Part shown: positions 1 through 8,340 of the stretch, one piece after another
Layout of the letters: each line of letters begins with the position of its first letter
Numbering within the stretch: the stretch's first letter is position 1
Assembly: GCA_937924675.1 (NCBI GenBank)
Contig: CALEVL010000053.1
Span: 1-23,383, forward strand
Reading direction: 5' to 3'
DNA from: an uncultured Ignavibacteria bacterium
Lineage (GTDB): Bacteria; Bacteroidota; Ignavibacteria; Tepidaquicellales; Tepidaquicellaceae
Length of the DNA stretch: 23,383 nucleotides
Position numbers and translations under genes: made by a program
Notes under the pieces: model-generated
What the model saw: only the letters and a program-made list of their open reading frames with translations
The model's database searches: none
What the model was told of the DNA's origin: nothing

Positions 1-248
1 GAATAACCTTTGGCATCGAATTTTGTTAAACCCTTTACTCCAAAGATTTAAAACGCTTTGGACAGCAGTGAATTGATCTCATTGCTCTGAAGATTGTATG
101 CCTTTATTGCGTTACCCATATTAACTATTTTAAAAAGGGTGAGAGTATCTATAAGGATATTATTCAAAAAAGCATTTCAGATGAACCAACATGGAACTTT
201 TTCTCTGCAAGACAATATTATAAATGCGTTTATTAATCAAATTAAATT
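1..248. other. Non-coding stretch upstream of the TonB receptor gene
   Basis: No convincing gene is seen here. A short frame open at the left edge (bases 3-29) reads ITFGIEFC and then stops. It could be the last residues of an upstream outer-membrane protein, but it is too short to call. A 7-bp inverted repeat lies at 39-45 and 56-62 (TCCAAAG / CTTTGGA, 10-nt loop) without a T-run, so it is at most a weak terminator. I see no clear TAnnTTTG promoter or Shine-Dalgarno before the ATG at 249. Confidence 0.4.
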
Positions 249-2546
249 ATGAGATCACTGTTTGTACTGTTACTGATTCTTTTGAATTGTTCCACAACCC
301 TATCTCAGGAAACCAGCAGCATAACAGGAAAAATAACAGACGAATCAACAGGGCTTCCGCTTAAGAGAGTCGCAGTATCCGTTCTCAGCGGGGAAACTTT
401 GATTGGAGGAGGCAAGACTATGCCGGACGGATTCTTCAATATTACAGATATTCCTATTGGAGAATATACGGTCCGATTCAATCTTGTGGGCTATAATACA
501 CTGCTTCTGGATAATGTGGTTGTAGTATCCGGAGAACCGACAGATATGAGAGTTCAGCTTTCAATTGTCAGCACCGAAGAAATTGTTGTGGAAGAAACCC
601 GCTTCTCAAAGCCGAATGATGTTGTAAATTCCATTAAGACGCTTCGTTATGAAGAAATAAGAAGAAGTCCGGGCGGATTTGAAGATATAGGAAGAGTTTT
701 GCAGACACTTCCCGGTGTATCTTTTGTTAACAGCGGAAGGAATGATCTGATTGTCAGAGGCGGAGCTCCGACGGAAAATTTGTTTGTTGTTGATAACACA
801 GTTGTCCCAAACATCAATCACTTCGGTTCGCAGGGTTCTACAGGCGGTCCGGTCAGCATAATTGAACTTGATTTCGTTAATGAAGTTGACTTCATCAGCG
901 GTGCATTTCCGGCAATGTATGGAGACAAACTTTCATCCGTGCTTGATATTCGTCTTCGTGACGGAAACAGGAACAAATTTCTAGCTGATATAAATCTTAG
1001 TGCTACCGGACTTGGCGGTGTTCTTGAAGGTCCTATCGGTTCTGAAAGAAAGGGTTCCTGGTTGTTCTCTGTTAACAGAAGTTATCTGGACATCATTTTC
1101 AATTCAGCCGGCTTTGGATTTGTACCGGAATACACATCGGCTCAGTTCAAGGGATTATATGAATTCAATAATAAGAATTCACTTACAGTAAATTTGTGGG
1201 GTAATCTTGATAAGGTTCGTTTCAACAATGAAGATGAAGAAGACCGGCAGGATAATGAAAACATTCTTCAGAATAATCAGAAGGGTTATGTTAACAGCTA
1301 TGAATTCAAAACAGTACTGTCACCTGAGTCAGTTCTGAAGCTGAATCTCGGAAGGACATTTACAAATTTTGATTATTCGGGAAGAGACTCCTCGTTCACG
1401 GAAATATTTTCCAATATTACCGATGAAGGCAACACAACTCTCAAAGCTGAGTATCTGCTGATTCCTACAGGAGCAACTCAACTTGAAACAGGTGCCGGTT
1501 ATACATTCATCAATTCTCAGGCAGATATTCTAAGAAAGGCAGATACTACATACTTTGTTGATGATGCAACCGGTAAGAGATATATATTGCCTGATCTTGA
1601 TACAGACAGCGAGATTAATACAGGCAAGGCATTTGGTTATGCTCAGCTTTCACAGGTTTTTCTGAAGAATTTCAGACTCAATCTCGGAGCACGTTATGAT
1701 TACTTTGCTGAAATTGCTAACAAGAGCTATTTTTCACCTCGGGCTTCATTGGTGTTTAATGCCAGTCCAAAACTGAATTTTAGTTTGGGATACGGAATAT
1801 TCTACCAGTCTCCTTCGCTTGTCTGGCTCTCCGGTTATGAAGAAAACAAAGCATTGGATAACATAAGAGCTGATCATTATGTCGCAGGAGTTGAGTACTT
1901 GTTTACAAGTGATCTCAGAGTAACTCTTGAAGGATATTATAAGGATTATTCAGATTATCCTGCAAGCACTATCCGTCCTTTTATTGTGCTGTCAAATACC
2001 GGTGGTGACTTTGAACAGACTCAGGATTTTGGAATCGAACCGCTCGTTTCAAAAGGTACGGGCTACGCAAAGGGCATTGAGCTTTATATTCAGAAAGCGC
2101 TTACAACAAACTACTACGGCCTCATCAATCTTTCTTTGTTTGATGCAAAGTATAAAGCGCTCGATGGTGTTGAAAGGAACAGCAGTTTCAACAATAGGTA
2201 TATCTTCACAGTTCTTGGAGGTTACAGACTGGGAAAGGAATGGGAGATTTCCGGAAAATTCAGACTCATTGGAGGAAGGCCATACACGCCTATCAATCCT
2301 GTTGACGGAACTCAGCTTGTCAGTCAATACAATACAGAATTCCTGCCTGACTTCAACAGTCTTGATCTGCGCGTAGATAAACGATGGAATTTTTCGGCAT
2401 GGACTCTGATCACTTACATAGATGTACAAAATGTTTACGGAAAGAAGAATATCTCCGGCTACAACTGGAACAAATATACAATGCAGATTGAAGCCAATGA
2501 GAGCATCGGAGTTTTACCCACAATTGGCATTAATGCGATTTTCTAA
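249..2546 (+). CDS. TonB-dependent outer-membrane receptor with CarboxypepD_reg-like domain
   Basis: Outer-membrane active-transport receptor, energised by TonB/ExbBD; the substrate cannot be read from sequence. Residues 1-19 are a signal peptide, with predicted cleavage before Gln20. Residues about 23-105 form the carboxypeptidase-regulatory-like beta-sandwich (ITGKITDESTGLPL to the DMRVQLSI strand) typical of Bacteroidota receptors. Residues about 125-240 are the plug domain (LQTLPGVSFVNSGRNDLIVRG, then LDIRLRDGN). From about 245 to the C-terminal Phe765 the sequence shows amphipathic beta-strands with aromatic girdles, as in a 22-strand barrel. At 765 aa it is shorter than SusC proteins (about 1000 aa), and no SusD partner follows, so a polysaccharide SusCD role is unlikely. 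The next gene starts 30 bp downstream and may be co-transcribed. Confidence 0.9.
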   Translation: MRSLFVLLLILLNCSTTLSQETSSITGKITDESTGLPLKRVAVSVLSGETLIGGGKTMPDGFFNITDIPIGEYTVRFNLVGYNTLLLDNVVVVSGEPTDMRVQLSIVSTEEIVVEETRFSKPNDVVNSIKTLRYEEIRRSPGGFEDIGRVLQTLPGVSFVNSGRNDLIVRGGAPTENLFVVDNTVVPNINHFGSQGSTGGPVSIIELDFVNEVDFISGAFPAMYGDKLSSVLDIRLRDGNRNKFLADINLSATGLGGVLEGPIGSERKGSWLFSVNRSYLDIIFNSAGFGFVPEYTSAQFKGLYEFNNKNSLTVNLWGNLDKVRFNNEDEEDRQDNENILQNNQKGYVNSYEFKTVLSPESVLKLNLGRTFTNFDYSGRDSSFTEIFSNITDEGNTTLKAEYLLIPTGATQLETGAGYTFINSQADILRKADTTYFVDDATGKRYILPDLDTDSEINTGKAFGYAQLSQVFLKNFRLNLGARYDYFAEIANKSYFSPRASLVFNASPKLNFSLGYGIFYQSPSLVWLSGYEENKALDNIRADHYVAGVEYLFTSDLRVTLEGYYKDYSDYPASTIRPFIVLSNTGGDFEQTQDFGIEPLVSKGTGYAKGIELYIQKALTTNYYGLINLSLFDAKYKALDGVERNSSFNNRYIFTVLGGYRLGKEWEISGKFRLIGGRPYTPINPVDGTQLVSQYNTEFLPDFNSLDLRVDKRWNFSAWTLITYIDVQNVYGKKNISGYNWNKYTMQIEANESIGVLPTIGINAIF

Positions 2547-2576
2547 TCTCAAATTTCCCCGAAAAGAATTCATCGC

Positions 2577-2888
2577 ATGTTCATAGCTATCTACAGATTC
2601 AAAGTGATGCCCGGATGTGAAGAAAAATTCTTTCACAGCTGGCGAGAGCTTACCAGACTTCTGATAGAATATGAAGGCGGACTTGGGTCAAGACTTCACA
2701 AATCAGCAGAAGAGAATGTTTACATTGCTTATGCTCAATGGCCAAACCGCGATATGTGGGAAAAACAGCCGAAAACAAACTTGCCTGATTCAGCAGCAGA
2801 GATTAGAGACCAAATGCGAGAATGCTGTGAGGAAATAAGCACAGTTCACGAGCTCGAGGTCCTTGATGATCTGCTGGTTCATAAATGA
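2577..2888 (+). CDS. ABM (antibiotic biosynthesis monooxygenase)-like domain protein
   Basis: Small single-domain protein of 103 aa with the dimeric ferredoxin-like (ABM) pattern. It begins with a beta-strand, MFIAIYRFKVMPGCEEKF, followed by the helix HSWRELTRLL. It then has the Y-EGGLGSRLHK strand, the YIAYAQWPNRDMW segment and a C-terminal helix and strand. Family members are cytoplasmic cofactor-free oxygenases or small ligand-binding dimers; the substrate is unknown. It lies 30 bp after the TonB receptor on the same strand, so co-expression is plausible. The Asn/Trp/His heme-degradation triad of IsdG-type enzymes is not evident, so I do not call it a heme oxygenase. There is no signal peptide. 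Confidence 0.75.
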   Translation: MFIAIYRFKVMPGCEEKFFHSWRELTRLLIEYEGGLGSRLHKSAEENVYIAYAQWPNRDMWEKQPKTNLPDSAAEIRDQMRECCEEISTVHELEVLDDLLVHK

Positions 2889-3001
2889 TTCATATTTGCA
2901 GGATTGAGCATTATTTTAATGTTCCATAACTCAAGAAATAGCTTTAATCCCAATCTCAAATTGGCTAAATTCCCAATTCCTATTTCAGCAATATCTAAAT
3001 C

Positions 3002-3742
3002 ATGAGAAGTACTTTTTTCATAAAAATTGCCGTTGTAATTTTGTCGATATTCTTCCTATCGGAAGATACTCAGGCGCAAATCTTCCCAAGATTTTCGATT
3101 GCCGGCGGTCCGACTGTGGGTTGGCATACAAATAATACGGATGATCTCAATAATGCTTTGAGACAGATTGGTATTCCGGAAATGGATAAGGGATTTCTTA
3201 CGCTTGGCGGCGGCGGATTTGTCGATCTTCCCTTCAAAGGTGTTGACCGGATAAGGATTGGAGGATTCGGTAACGGTTTCAGCGCATCAAAAACGGCTAC
3301 TGTTGACGGATTGAAAAAGACAGCAGAATATTCTTACGGAGAAGGTGGAATTCAGATCGATTACCGCATAAGTCCTGCCAAAATACTGGACTTAACTTTC
3401 GGAGTTCAGTTTGCTACGGGGACTCTGGAGATAGATTTGTATCAGAGCGAACCTGGATTTGGCAACTGGACAAACATCATCAATGAACTTACCGGCACAA
3501 ATTCATCTCAAAATATTTCCCGAAATCTTAGCGCAAGATTCTATTCGGTTCAGCCACAGGCAGGATTAGGATTGTTTCTGACATCAGTAATCTATGCAAG
3601 GCTCAATGTCGGGTATGAGTTTGGCTTTAACAATGACTGGAAAGTAGATGATGACATTTCTGCCACAAATGTTCCGGCGGGAATAAAGGCCGACGGAGTA
3701 AATATTAATCTGGGACTGAACTTTGGTCTCTTCAGTAAATAA
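3002..3742 (+). CDS. Putative outer-membrane beta-barrel protein, function unknown
   Basis: The 246-aa protein begins with a clear signal peptide (MRSTFFIKIAVVILSIFFLS...TQA), with predicted cleavage before Gln26. The mature part alternates Gly-rich turns and amphipathic strands (FLTLGGGGFVDLPF, RIRIGGFGNGF, YGEGGIQIDYRI, GLGLFLTSVIYARLNVGYEFGF, GVNINLGLNFGLF), which suggests an 8-12 strand outer-membrane barrel. I recognise no catalytic motif. The stop is three bases before the rfbB start, so the two genes are almost certainly co-transcribed; the functional link is not obvious. It could instead be a periplasmic beta-rich protein, but the strand pattern favours a porin-like fold. Confidence 0.65.
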   Translation: MRSTFFIKIAVVILSIFFLSEDTQAQIFPRFSIAGGPTVGWHTNNTDDLNNALRQIGIPEMDKGFLTLGGGGFVDLPFKGVDRIRIGGFGNGFSASKTATVDGLKKTAEYSYGEGGIQIDYRISPAKILDLTFGVQFATGTLEIDLYQSEPGFGNWTNIINELTGTNSSQNISRNLSARFYSVQPQAGLGLFLTSVIYARLNVGYEFGFNNDWKVDDDISATNVPAGIKADGVNINLGLNFGLFSK

Positions 3743-3745
3743 ATA

Positions 3746-4771
3746 ATGGAAAGCATATTAGTTACCGGCGGTGCCGGATTCATCGGAAGCAATTTCATAA
3801 AGTATATTCTGGCAAACACAAATTATAGTGTTGTGAATTTTGATAAACTCACTTATGCCGGAAACCTCGAAAATCTTGTCGATGTGGAATTTAATGACCG
3901 ATACAAATTCGTTAAGGGCGACATCTGTGACAAAGCAGCTGTTGCAAAGGCAATTGAGATGAATAATGTTGACACTATAGTCAACTTTGCTGCAGAATCG
4001 CATGTGGACAGAAGTATTCTTGGTGCAGAAGAGTTCATTAATACGAATGTTTTGGGCACGCTGATGCTACTTGAAGTGCTAAAAGAAAAGGGATTATCAA
4101 AATATCTTCAGGTGTCAACGGATGAAGTTTACGGGTCGCTTCCTGAAGACAAGCCTGATCTCAAATTCACAGAATCAACTCCGATTACTACAAACAGTCC
4201 TTATTCTGCAAGCAAGGCATCTGCCGATTTGCTGTGCAACTCGTTCAGGCATACATTCGGACTTCCTATACTGATAACAAGATGTTCCAATAATTACGGG
4301 CCGTATCAGTTTCCTGAAAAGCTCATCCCGCTTATGATTGCCAAGGCATTGAACGGAGAAAAGCTTCCGGTTTACGGCGATGGTAAAAATGTAAGAGACT
4401 GGCTTTATGTGGATGATCACTGTTCTGCTATTTTGGCTGTTCTTGAAAAAGGAAAAGAGGGAGATGTTTATAATGTGGGAGGAAATAATGAATGGTATAA
4501 CATCGATATAGTAAAACTTATTCTTAACAAGCTTGGCAAGAATGAAGATATGATCAAGTATGTAAAAGACAGACCCGGACATGACAGAAGATATGCGATT
4601 GATTCATCTAAGATCATGAATGAACTTGGATGGTCACCGGCTCATGATTTTGAGAGCGGAATAGAGCTTACCATTAATTGGTATGTAGAGAATGAGAACT
4701 GGTGGAAGAAAGTTATGAGCGGAGAATACATGAATTACTTCGAACAAAACTACGGCTCTAAAATGTCCTAA
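3746..4771 (+). CDS. rfbB: dTDP-glucose 4,6-dehydratase
   Basis: Cytoplasmic NAD-dependent SDR enzyme that converts dTDP-glucose to dTDP-4-keto-6-deoxyglucose, the entry step to dTDP-rhamnose and other deoxysugars for surface polysaccharide. The 341 aa match the family's usual length. Visible motifs are GGAGFIG (residues 8-14, NAD binding), DKLTYAGNLENL (33-44), the catalytic TDE (125-127) and Y153-xxx-K157, and the RPGHDRRYAID substrate-binding motif near residue 272. No rmlA, rmlC or rmlD is next to it, so the rest of the pathway must be elsewhere. It starts three bases after the beta-barrel gene's stop and has no Shine-Dalgarno, which fits translation coupled to that gene. Confidence 0.95.
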   Translation: MESILVTGGAGFIGSNFIKYILANTNYSVVNFDKLTYAGNLENLVDVEFNDRYKFVKGDICDKAAVAKAIEMNNVDTIVNFAAESHVDRSILGAEEFINTNVLGTLMLLEVLKEKGLSKYLQVSTDEVYGSLPEDKPDLKFTESTPITTNSPYSASKASADLLCNSFRHTFGLPILITRCSNNYGPYQFPEKLIPLMIAKALNGEKLPVYGDGKNVRDWLYVDDHCSAILAVLEKGKEGDVYNVGGNNEWYNIDIVKLILNKLGKNEDMIKYVKDRPGHDRRYAIDSSKIMNELGWSPAHDFESGIELTINWYVENENWWKKVMSGEYMNYFEQNYGSKMS

Positions 4772-4775
4772 TGAG

Positions 4776-4797
4776 TTTGGTTGTTGTTTAAACCAAA
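4776..4797 (+). repeat. Inverted repeat just after rfbB
   Basis: TTTGGTT (4776-4782) and AACCAAA (4791-4797) are perfectly complementary with an 8-nt spacer, starting 5 bases after the rfbB stop. There is no T-run immediately after it. It probably works with the following AT-rich hairpin as the end of the rfbB transcript. Confidence 0.4.
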
Positions 4798-4813
4798 GTG
4801 AATCTTTTCGGAG

Positions 4814-4840
4814 AATTTGAATAAGAGTTTCAAATTTTTT
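4814..4840 (+). terminator. Putative intrinsic terminator of the rfbB transcript
   Basis: AATTTGAA (4814-4821) pairs with TTCAAATT (4829-4836) around a 7-nt loop and runs into a six-T tract at 4835-4840. The stem is all A/T except for one G-C pair, so it is a weak terminator. Confidence 0.45.
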
Positions 4841-4894
4841 GATTTGACAAACCGAGCCAAACATTTGCTGTGCGGGAAATTCTCATTAATATGC

Positions 4895-4913
4895 ATTCAG
4901 ATATGATCTGAAT
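4895..4913. promoter_or_regulatory. 19-bp palindrome upstream of the ABC transporter operon
   Basis: ATTCAGAT (4895-4902) and ATCTGAAT (4906-4913) form a perfect inverted repeat around ATG. It has no following T-run and sits about 50 bp upstream of the predicted -33 element of the gldA promoter. A dimeric-regulator operator is a reasonable reading; a short RNA hairpin is the alternative. Confidence 0.35.
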
Positions 4914-4961
4914 CACCGGGCGCAAAAGCTTCAGAGCAGCTTATAAAAATGAGTAAATGGT

Positions 4962-4992
4962 TTGAATTTTTTTTTGTACAGTTTTATTTTTG
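4962..4992 (+). promoter_or_regulatory. Bacteroidota-type promoter of the gldA operon
   Basis: TTG at 4962-4964, a 20-nt spacer, then TATTTTTG at 4985-4992, a full match to the TAnnTTTG -7 consensus. It would place the transcription start near 4999, only about 12 nt before the ATG at 5011. That short leader and the absence of a Shine-Dalgarno are normal for this phylum. Confidence 0.55.
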
Positions 4993-5010
4993 CGAATTAT
5001 TTATTGAAAT

Positions 5011-5952
5011 ATGTCAATCAGAGTAGAAAACCTAACGAAGTATTACGGACAGCAAGCAGCTGTTAAAGACATTTCGTTTGAGATAAACACAGGACAGATC
5101 GTTGGATTTCTTGGTCCAAACGGCGCCGGAAAGTCAACGACAATGAAAATGATAACAACTTATCTTGCACAAACAAAAGGTAAGGTTTTTGTTGACGGAC
5201 TTGATACGGAAGAAAAGGCGATTGAAGTGAGAAGAAAGATCGGATATCTTCCTGAACAGAATCCGCTTTACCTGGATATGAATGTTATTGATTATCTGCG
5301 CTTTGCAGCTGAGCTTGAGTCTGTTCCTAAAGCGGAAATAGACAAAGCGATAGAGAGAGTAGTAGATCTTTGCGGACTCAATGAAGTCAGGCACAAAGAT
5401 ATCGGTGAACTTTCGAAAGGATTCAGGCAAAGAGTCGGGCTTGCGCAGGCAATGATACACAACCCGGAAGTACTTATACTTGATGAGCCGACCTCAGGAC
5501 TTGATCCAAATCAGATCATTGAAATCAGAAAGCTTATCAAGAAGCTCGGGAAGGAAAAAACACTTGTTTTGTCAACACATATCATGCAGGAAGTTGAAGC
5601 AACGTGTGACAGAGTTCTGATAATAAATAATGGCGAAATAGTAGCGGACGGAAGCCCAGACTCACTCCAAGATAAATTCCGAGGACAAGTTGAGATTAAC
5701 ATTACCATAAAGAAGGAATCAATTGACAAGGACCTGGTCGAAAGGGCATTTACATCAATTCAGAATGTTGAAAGGGCAAGAGTTACAAAAGTCGACGATA
5801 ATACGGTAACATTTCACGTTTCAGCAAAGAAAGGTTCAGATGTCAGAGAAGAGATATTCAGAAAGATCGTGTCAATGAATCTCGTTCTTCTTGGCATGAG
5901 CAAAGAGGAGAAATCTCTTGAAGACATTTTCAGACAGTTAACGAAAAATTAG
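5011..5952 (+). CDS. gldA: GldA-type ABC transporter ATP-binding protein
   Basis: Cytoplasmic ATPase of an ABC-2 type transporter, 313 aa. The nucleotide-binding domain has Walker A GPNGAGKS (35-42), a Q-loop near Gln83 (YLPEQNPLY), signature LSKGF (134-138), Walker B LILDEP (155-160), D-loop SGLD (162-165) and switch His190 (STHIM). About 90 residues after the ATPase core form a C-terminal accessory domain, as in GldA/NatA proteins. The permease gene starts 7 bp after the stop, followed by a GldG-like and a DUF4340-like gene: the conserved Gld-type ABC module. In Flavobacterium, GldA/F/G are linked to gliding, but close relatives are widespread in non-gliders. I see the family clearly, while the gliding role is inference. 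Confidence 0.85.
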   Translation: MSIRVENLTKYYGQQAAVKDISFEINTGQIVGFLGPNGAGKSTTMKMITTYLAQTKGKVFVDGLDTEEKAIEVRRKIGYLPEQNPLYLDMNVIDYLRFAAELESVPKAEIDKAIERVVDLCGLNEVRHKDIGELSKGFRQRVGLAQAMIHNPEVLILDEPTSGLDPNQIIEIRKLIKKLGKEKTLVLSTHIMQEVEATCDRVLIINNGEIVADGSPDSLQDKFRGQVEINITIKKESIDKDLVERAFTSIQNVERARVTKVDDNTVTFHVSAKKGSDVREEIFRKIVSMNLVLLGMSKEEKSLEDIFRQLTKN

Positions 5953-5959
5953 GAAATCA

Positions 5960-6670
5960 ATGAATAACATTCTAACGATATACAAGAAAGAACTTCGGTC
6001 GTATTTCAGTTCGCCGGTTGCATACATTGTGCTTGCGGTATTCCTGATCATAACCGGCTGGTTCTTCACAAGCAACCTGTTCCTCGGCGGTGTAGTGACA
6101 ATGAGAAATGTCTTCGATATTATCCCCTTCATTTTTCTTTTTTTCATACCGGCCATAACAATGAGATCATTTGCGGAAGAGAAGAAGACAGGTACAATAG
6201 AGTTGCTTCTGACAAAGCCCATTACTGATCTTGATATAGTTATTGGAAAATTCCTTGCAGCGCATACATTAACAGCAGTCGCTTTGCTCTTCACATGGAT
6301 ATATGTTATCAGTTTAACCTTTATCGGAAAGCTCGATTTCGGTGCGGTTGCAGGTGCATATCTCGGATTACTTCTGATGGCGGGTATATATGTCAGCATT
6401 GGTATCTTTGCTTCATCTCTTACGCATAATCAGGTAGTTGCTTTTATTATAAGTTTTCTGATTGTGTTTGCCCTGTTTATGCTAAATAAGGTCTTGATGT
6501 TCCTTCCTTCAGGACTTGCATCAATATTTGAATATTTAAGTATTGATTATCATTTTGGAAACATTGCAAGAGGAGTACTTGATACAAGAAATCTGATTTA
6601 CTATTTCAGCGGAATTCTCATCTTCATCCTTTTAACCAAGACTTCCCTTGAAAGCAGAAGATGGTCTTGA
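5960..6670 (+). CDS. gldF: GldF-type ABC-2 permease
   Basis: Inner-membrane permease partner of the preceding ATPase, 236 aa with about six hydrophobic segments (roughly residues 18-38, 52-70, 95-122, 130-152, 158-180 and 213-230). The N-terminus (ILTIYKKELRSYFSSPVAYIV) and the cytoplasmic loop motif RSFAEEKKTGTIELLLTKP are hallmarks of GldF/NosY-like ABC-2 permeases. The 7-bp gap from gldA and a weak AGGA before the ATG fit coupled translation. The substrate is unknown. The name follows the gldA-gldF-gldG order; nothing here proves a gliding function. Confidence 0.85.
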   Translation: MNNILTIYKKELRSYFSSPVAYIVLAVFLIITGWFFTSNLFLGGVVTMRNVFDIIPFIFLFFIPAITMRSFAEEKKTGTIELLLTKPITDLDIVIGKFLAAHTLTAVALLFTWIYVISLTFIGKLDFGAVAGAYLGLLLMAGIYVSIGIFASSLTHNQVVAFIISFLIVFALFMLNKVLMFLPSGLASIFEYLSIDYHFGNIARGVLDTRNLIYYFSGILIFILLTKTSLESRRWS

Positions 6671-6712
6671 GTAAGTCAAAAATTTTAAATCAATCGTGTC
6701 TCAAAGCATAAT

Positions 6713-8326
6713 ATGAATAAGAAAGACATTTTAATAAAGACGCTCATCATAATCGGAATCATCATTGCGGTAAATGTGATTTCGAAGAGAGTGTTCACAA
6801 GAGTTGATCTTACAAAGAACCAGTCATACACGTTGTCGGCAGTAAGCAAGGAGATAGTCGGCGGTTTAGATGACAAAGTTCTTGTCAAAGCCTACTTCAG
6901 TGAGAATCTCCCCGCGCCCTACAATAATCTCAGAAGACAGGTTCAGGATATTCTTGATGACTACAAGTCATATTCCGGAGGGAATTTCAACTATGAGTTT
7001 ATCAATCCGTCAGTTGCTTCAGAAACCGAAGCAAGTGAACTGGATAAGGAAGCTCAGAAATATGGTATTCAGCCGGTACAGATCCAGGCAATGGATAATG
7101 ACAAGCTTGAAGTGAAGAGAGCTTATCTCGGACTCGTATTTTTATATGGGGGCAAACAGGAAACTATTCCGGTTGTCCAATCACCTGATAATCTGGAGTA
7201 TGAGATCACCAGTATCCTGAAAAAATTTGCAAACAAGGAAAAGAAGAAGGTTGGTTTTGTAAACGGACATGGCGAAGTCGAACTTAGCAAGATGCAGCAG
7301 ACACAACAGATTCTAAGCGAGCAATATACCGTTGAAGCAGTTGATCTAAAGACTACGGGTGCAATTGATCCTTCATTTGGAGTTATCTTCATAATGGCAC
7401 CAAAGTCCGGTTTCAGCGAAGGAGAAAAATTTAAATTAGATCAGTACATAATGAACGGTGGCAACGTTGCCTTTCTTATAGACAAGATCGTTCCGAATTT
7501 TCAACAGCAGATGGTTATAGGTAATCCTGTTACAACCAATCTTGATGACATGCTTGCATCTTACGGTATTGTCATAAGAAGTGATCTCATTAGAGACCTG
7601 CAGAGTTCCACAGTTCAGGTTCAGTCTGCAATAGGTTTTCCAATTTCGATGAATTATCCTTTCTTTCCGGCCATAACAAATATTGCGAAGGATAATCCTG
7701 CATTCAGAAACATAAAGAGTGTCACGCTCACATATGTAAGTTCACTTGACTTGAATGCAACGTCGGGAAAAGGTTTGGAGGTAAAACCTTTGTTGCAGAC
7801 ATCTGACAAATCCGGTCAGGTAGTTGATTTCTTTTTCCTGAATCTGGAGCAGTTTCAGAATATGACAAAAGCATCTGTAGACACACTCTTTGATGAGAAG
7901 AGTTATGTAGTTGGCGCAACCTATACAGGAAAGTTCAAGAGTTTTTATGAGGGAAAGGAAGTGCCTGGTGATACATCACAGAGTTTTGTTCCATTCACCG
8001 GACAACGCCAGGGAGTGTCGTCAAAGGACAGCAAGATAATTGCAATTGGCGACGGTGATTTTGCAAATGAAGAGAGCAGACCACCGAGAGAAAATATGAT
8101 ATTTCTTGTGAATATGGTTGAGTATCTAATGGATGATGTAGGACTTGCAGAGATCAGAACAAAGATCAGTCCCGAGTCACCTATTGAAGAAACATCTGAT
8201 GGCAACAAGAAATTCTTGAAGTATTTCAACCTGATATTTCCTCCGGCACTTGTCCTAATCATCGGTCTTCTTGCATGGAAAAGAAGAAACGACAGGAAGA
8301 AATCAATGCAGGCAAAATCAAACTAA
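6713..8326 (+). CDS. gldG: GldG-like ABC transporter auxiliary protein
   Basis: 537-aa protein with an N-terminal membrane anchor (about residues 9-27). A large extracytoplasmic region opens with the family signature TRVDLTKNQSYTLSAVSKEI. A second transmembrane segment near residues 505-522 is followed by a basic cytoplasmic tail (KRRNDRKKS). The middle holds the GldG/IFT52-like alpha/beta domain, for example VGFVNGHGEVELSKM and FSEGEKFKLDQYIMNGGNVAFLID. It follows gldF by 42 bp. The family is thought to work with the ABC-2 permease in the envelope, with an unclear biochemical role. GldG is often fused to GldF; here they are separate genes. Confidence 0.82.
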   Translation: MNKKDILIKTLIIIGIIIAVNVISKRVFTRVDLTKNQSYTLSAVSKEIVGGLDDKVLVKAYFSENLPAPYNNLRRQVQDILDDYKSYSGGNFNYEFINPSVASETEASELDKEAQKYGIQPVQIQAMDNDKLEVKRAYLGLVFLYGGKQETIPVVQSPDNLEYEITSILKKFANKEKKKVGFVNGHGEVELSKMQQTQQILSEQYTVEAVDLKTTGAIDPSFGVIFIMAPKSGFSEGEKFKLDQYIMNGGNVAFLIDKIVPNFQQQMVIGNPVTTNLDDMLASYGIVIRSDLIRDLQSSTVQVQSAIGFPISMNYPFFPAITNIAKDNPAFRNIKSVTLTYVSSLDLNATSGKGLEVKPLLQTSDKSGQVVDFFFLNLEQFQNMTKASVDTLFDEKSYVVGATYTGKFKSFYEGKEVPGDTSQSFVPFTGQRQGVSSKDSKIIAIGDGDFANEESRPPRENMIFLVNMVEYLMDDVGLAEIRTKISPESPIEETSDGNKKFLKYFNLIFPPALVLIIGLLAWKRRNDRKKSMQAKSN

Positions 8327-8340
8327 AATCTCAAAAGTCG

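Noticed and set aside
1927..2429. Overlapping open frames on both strands inside the TonB receptor gene
   Set aside because: They lie entirely within a well-supported coding sequence, show no family resemblance or signals, and are shadows of it. The same applies to other antisense frames in the window.
249..2546. Lipoprotein signal (LLNC) or SusC of a SusCD pair
   Set aside because: Asn before the Cys is a poor lipobox and a better signal peptidase I site follows at Ser19-Gln20. The protein is too short for SusC and no SusD gene follows.
2577..2888. IsdG-type heme-degrading monooxygenase next to a TonB receptor (heme uptake locus)
   Set aside because: The N-terminal strand lacks the catalytic Asn, and the Trp/His pattern does not fit, so only a generic ABM fold is supported.
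8275..8340. Upstream ATG start for the DUF4340-like protein
   Set aside because: It would overlap the end of gldG by 52 bases and add 22 basic residues before the membrane anchor; ATG 8341 gives a normal N-terminus.
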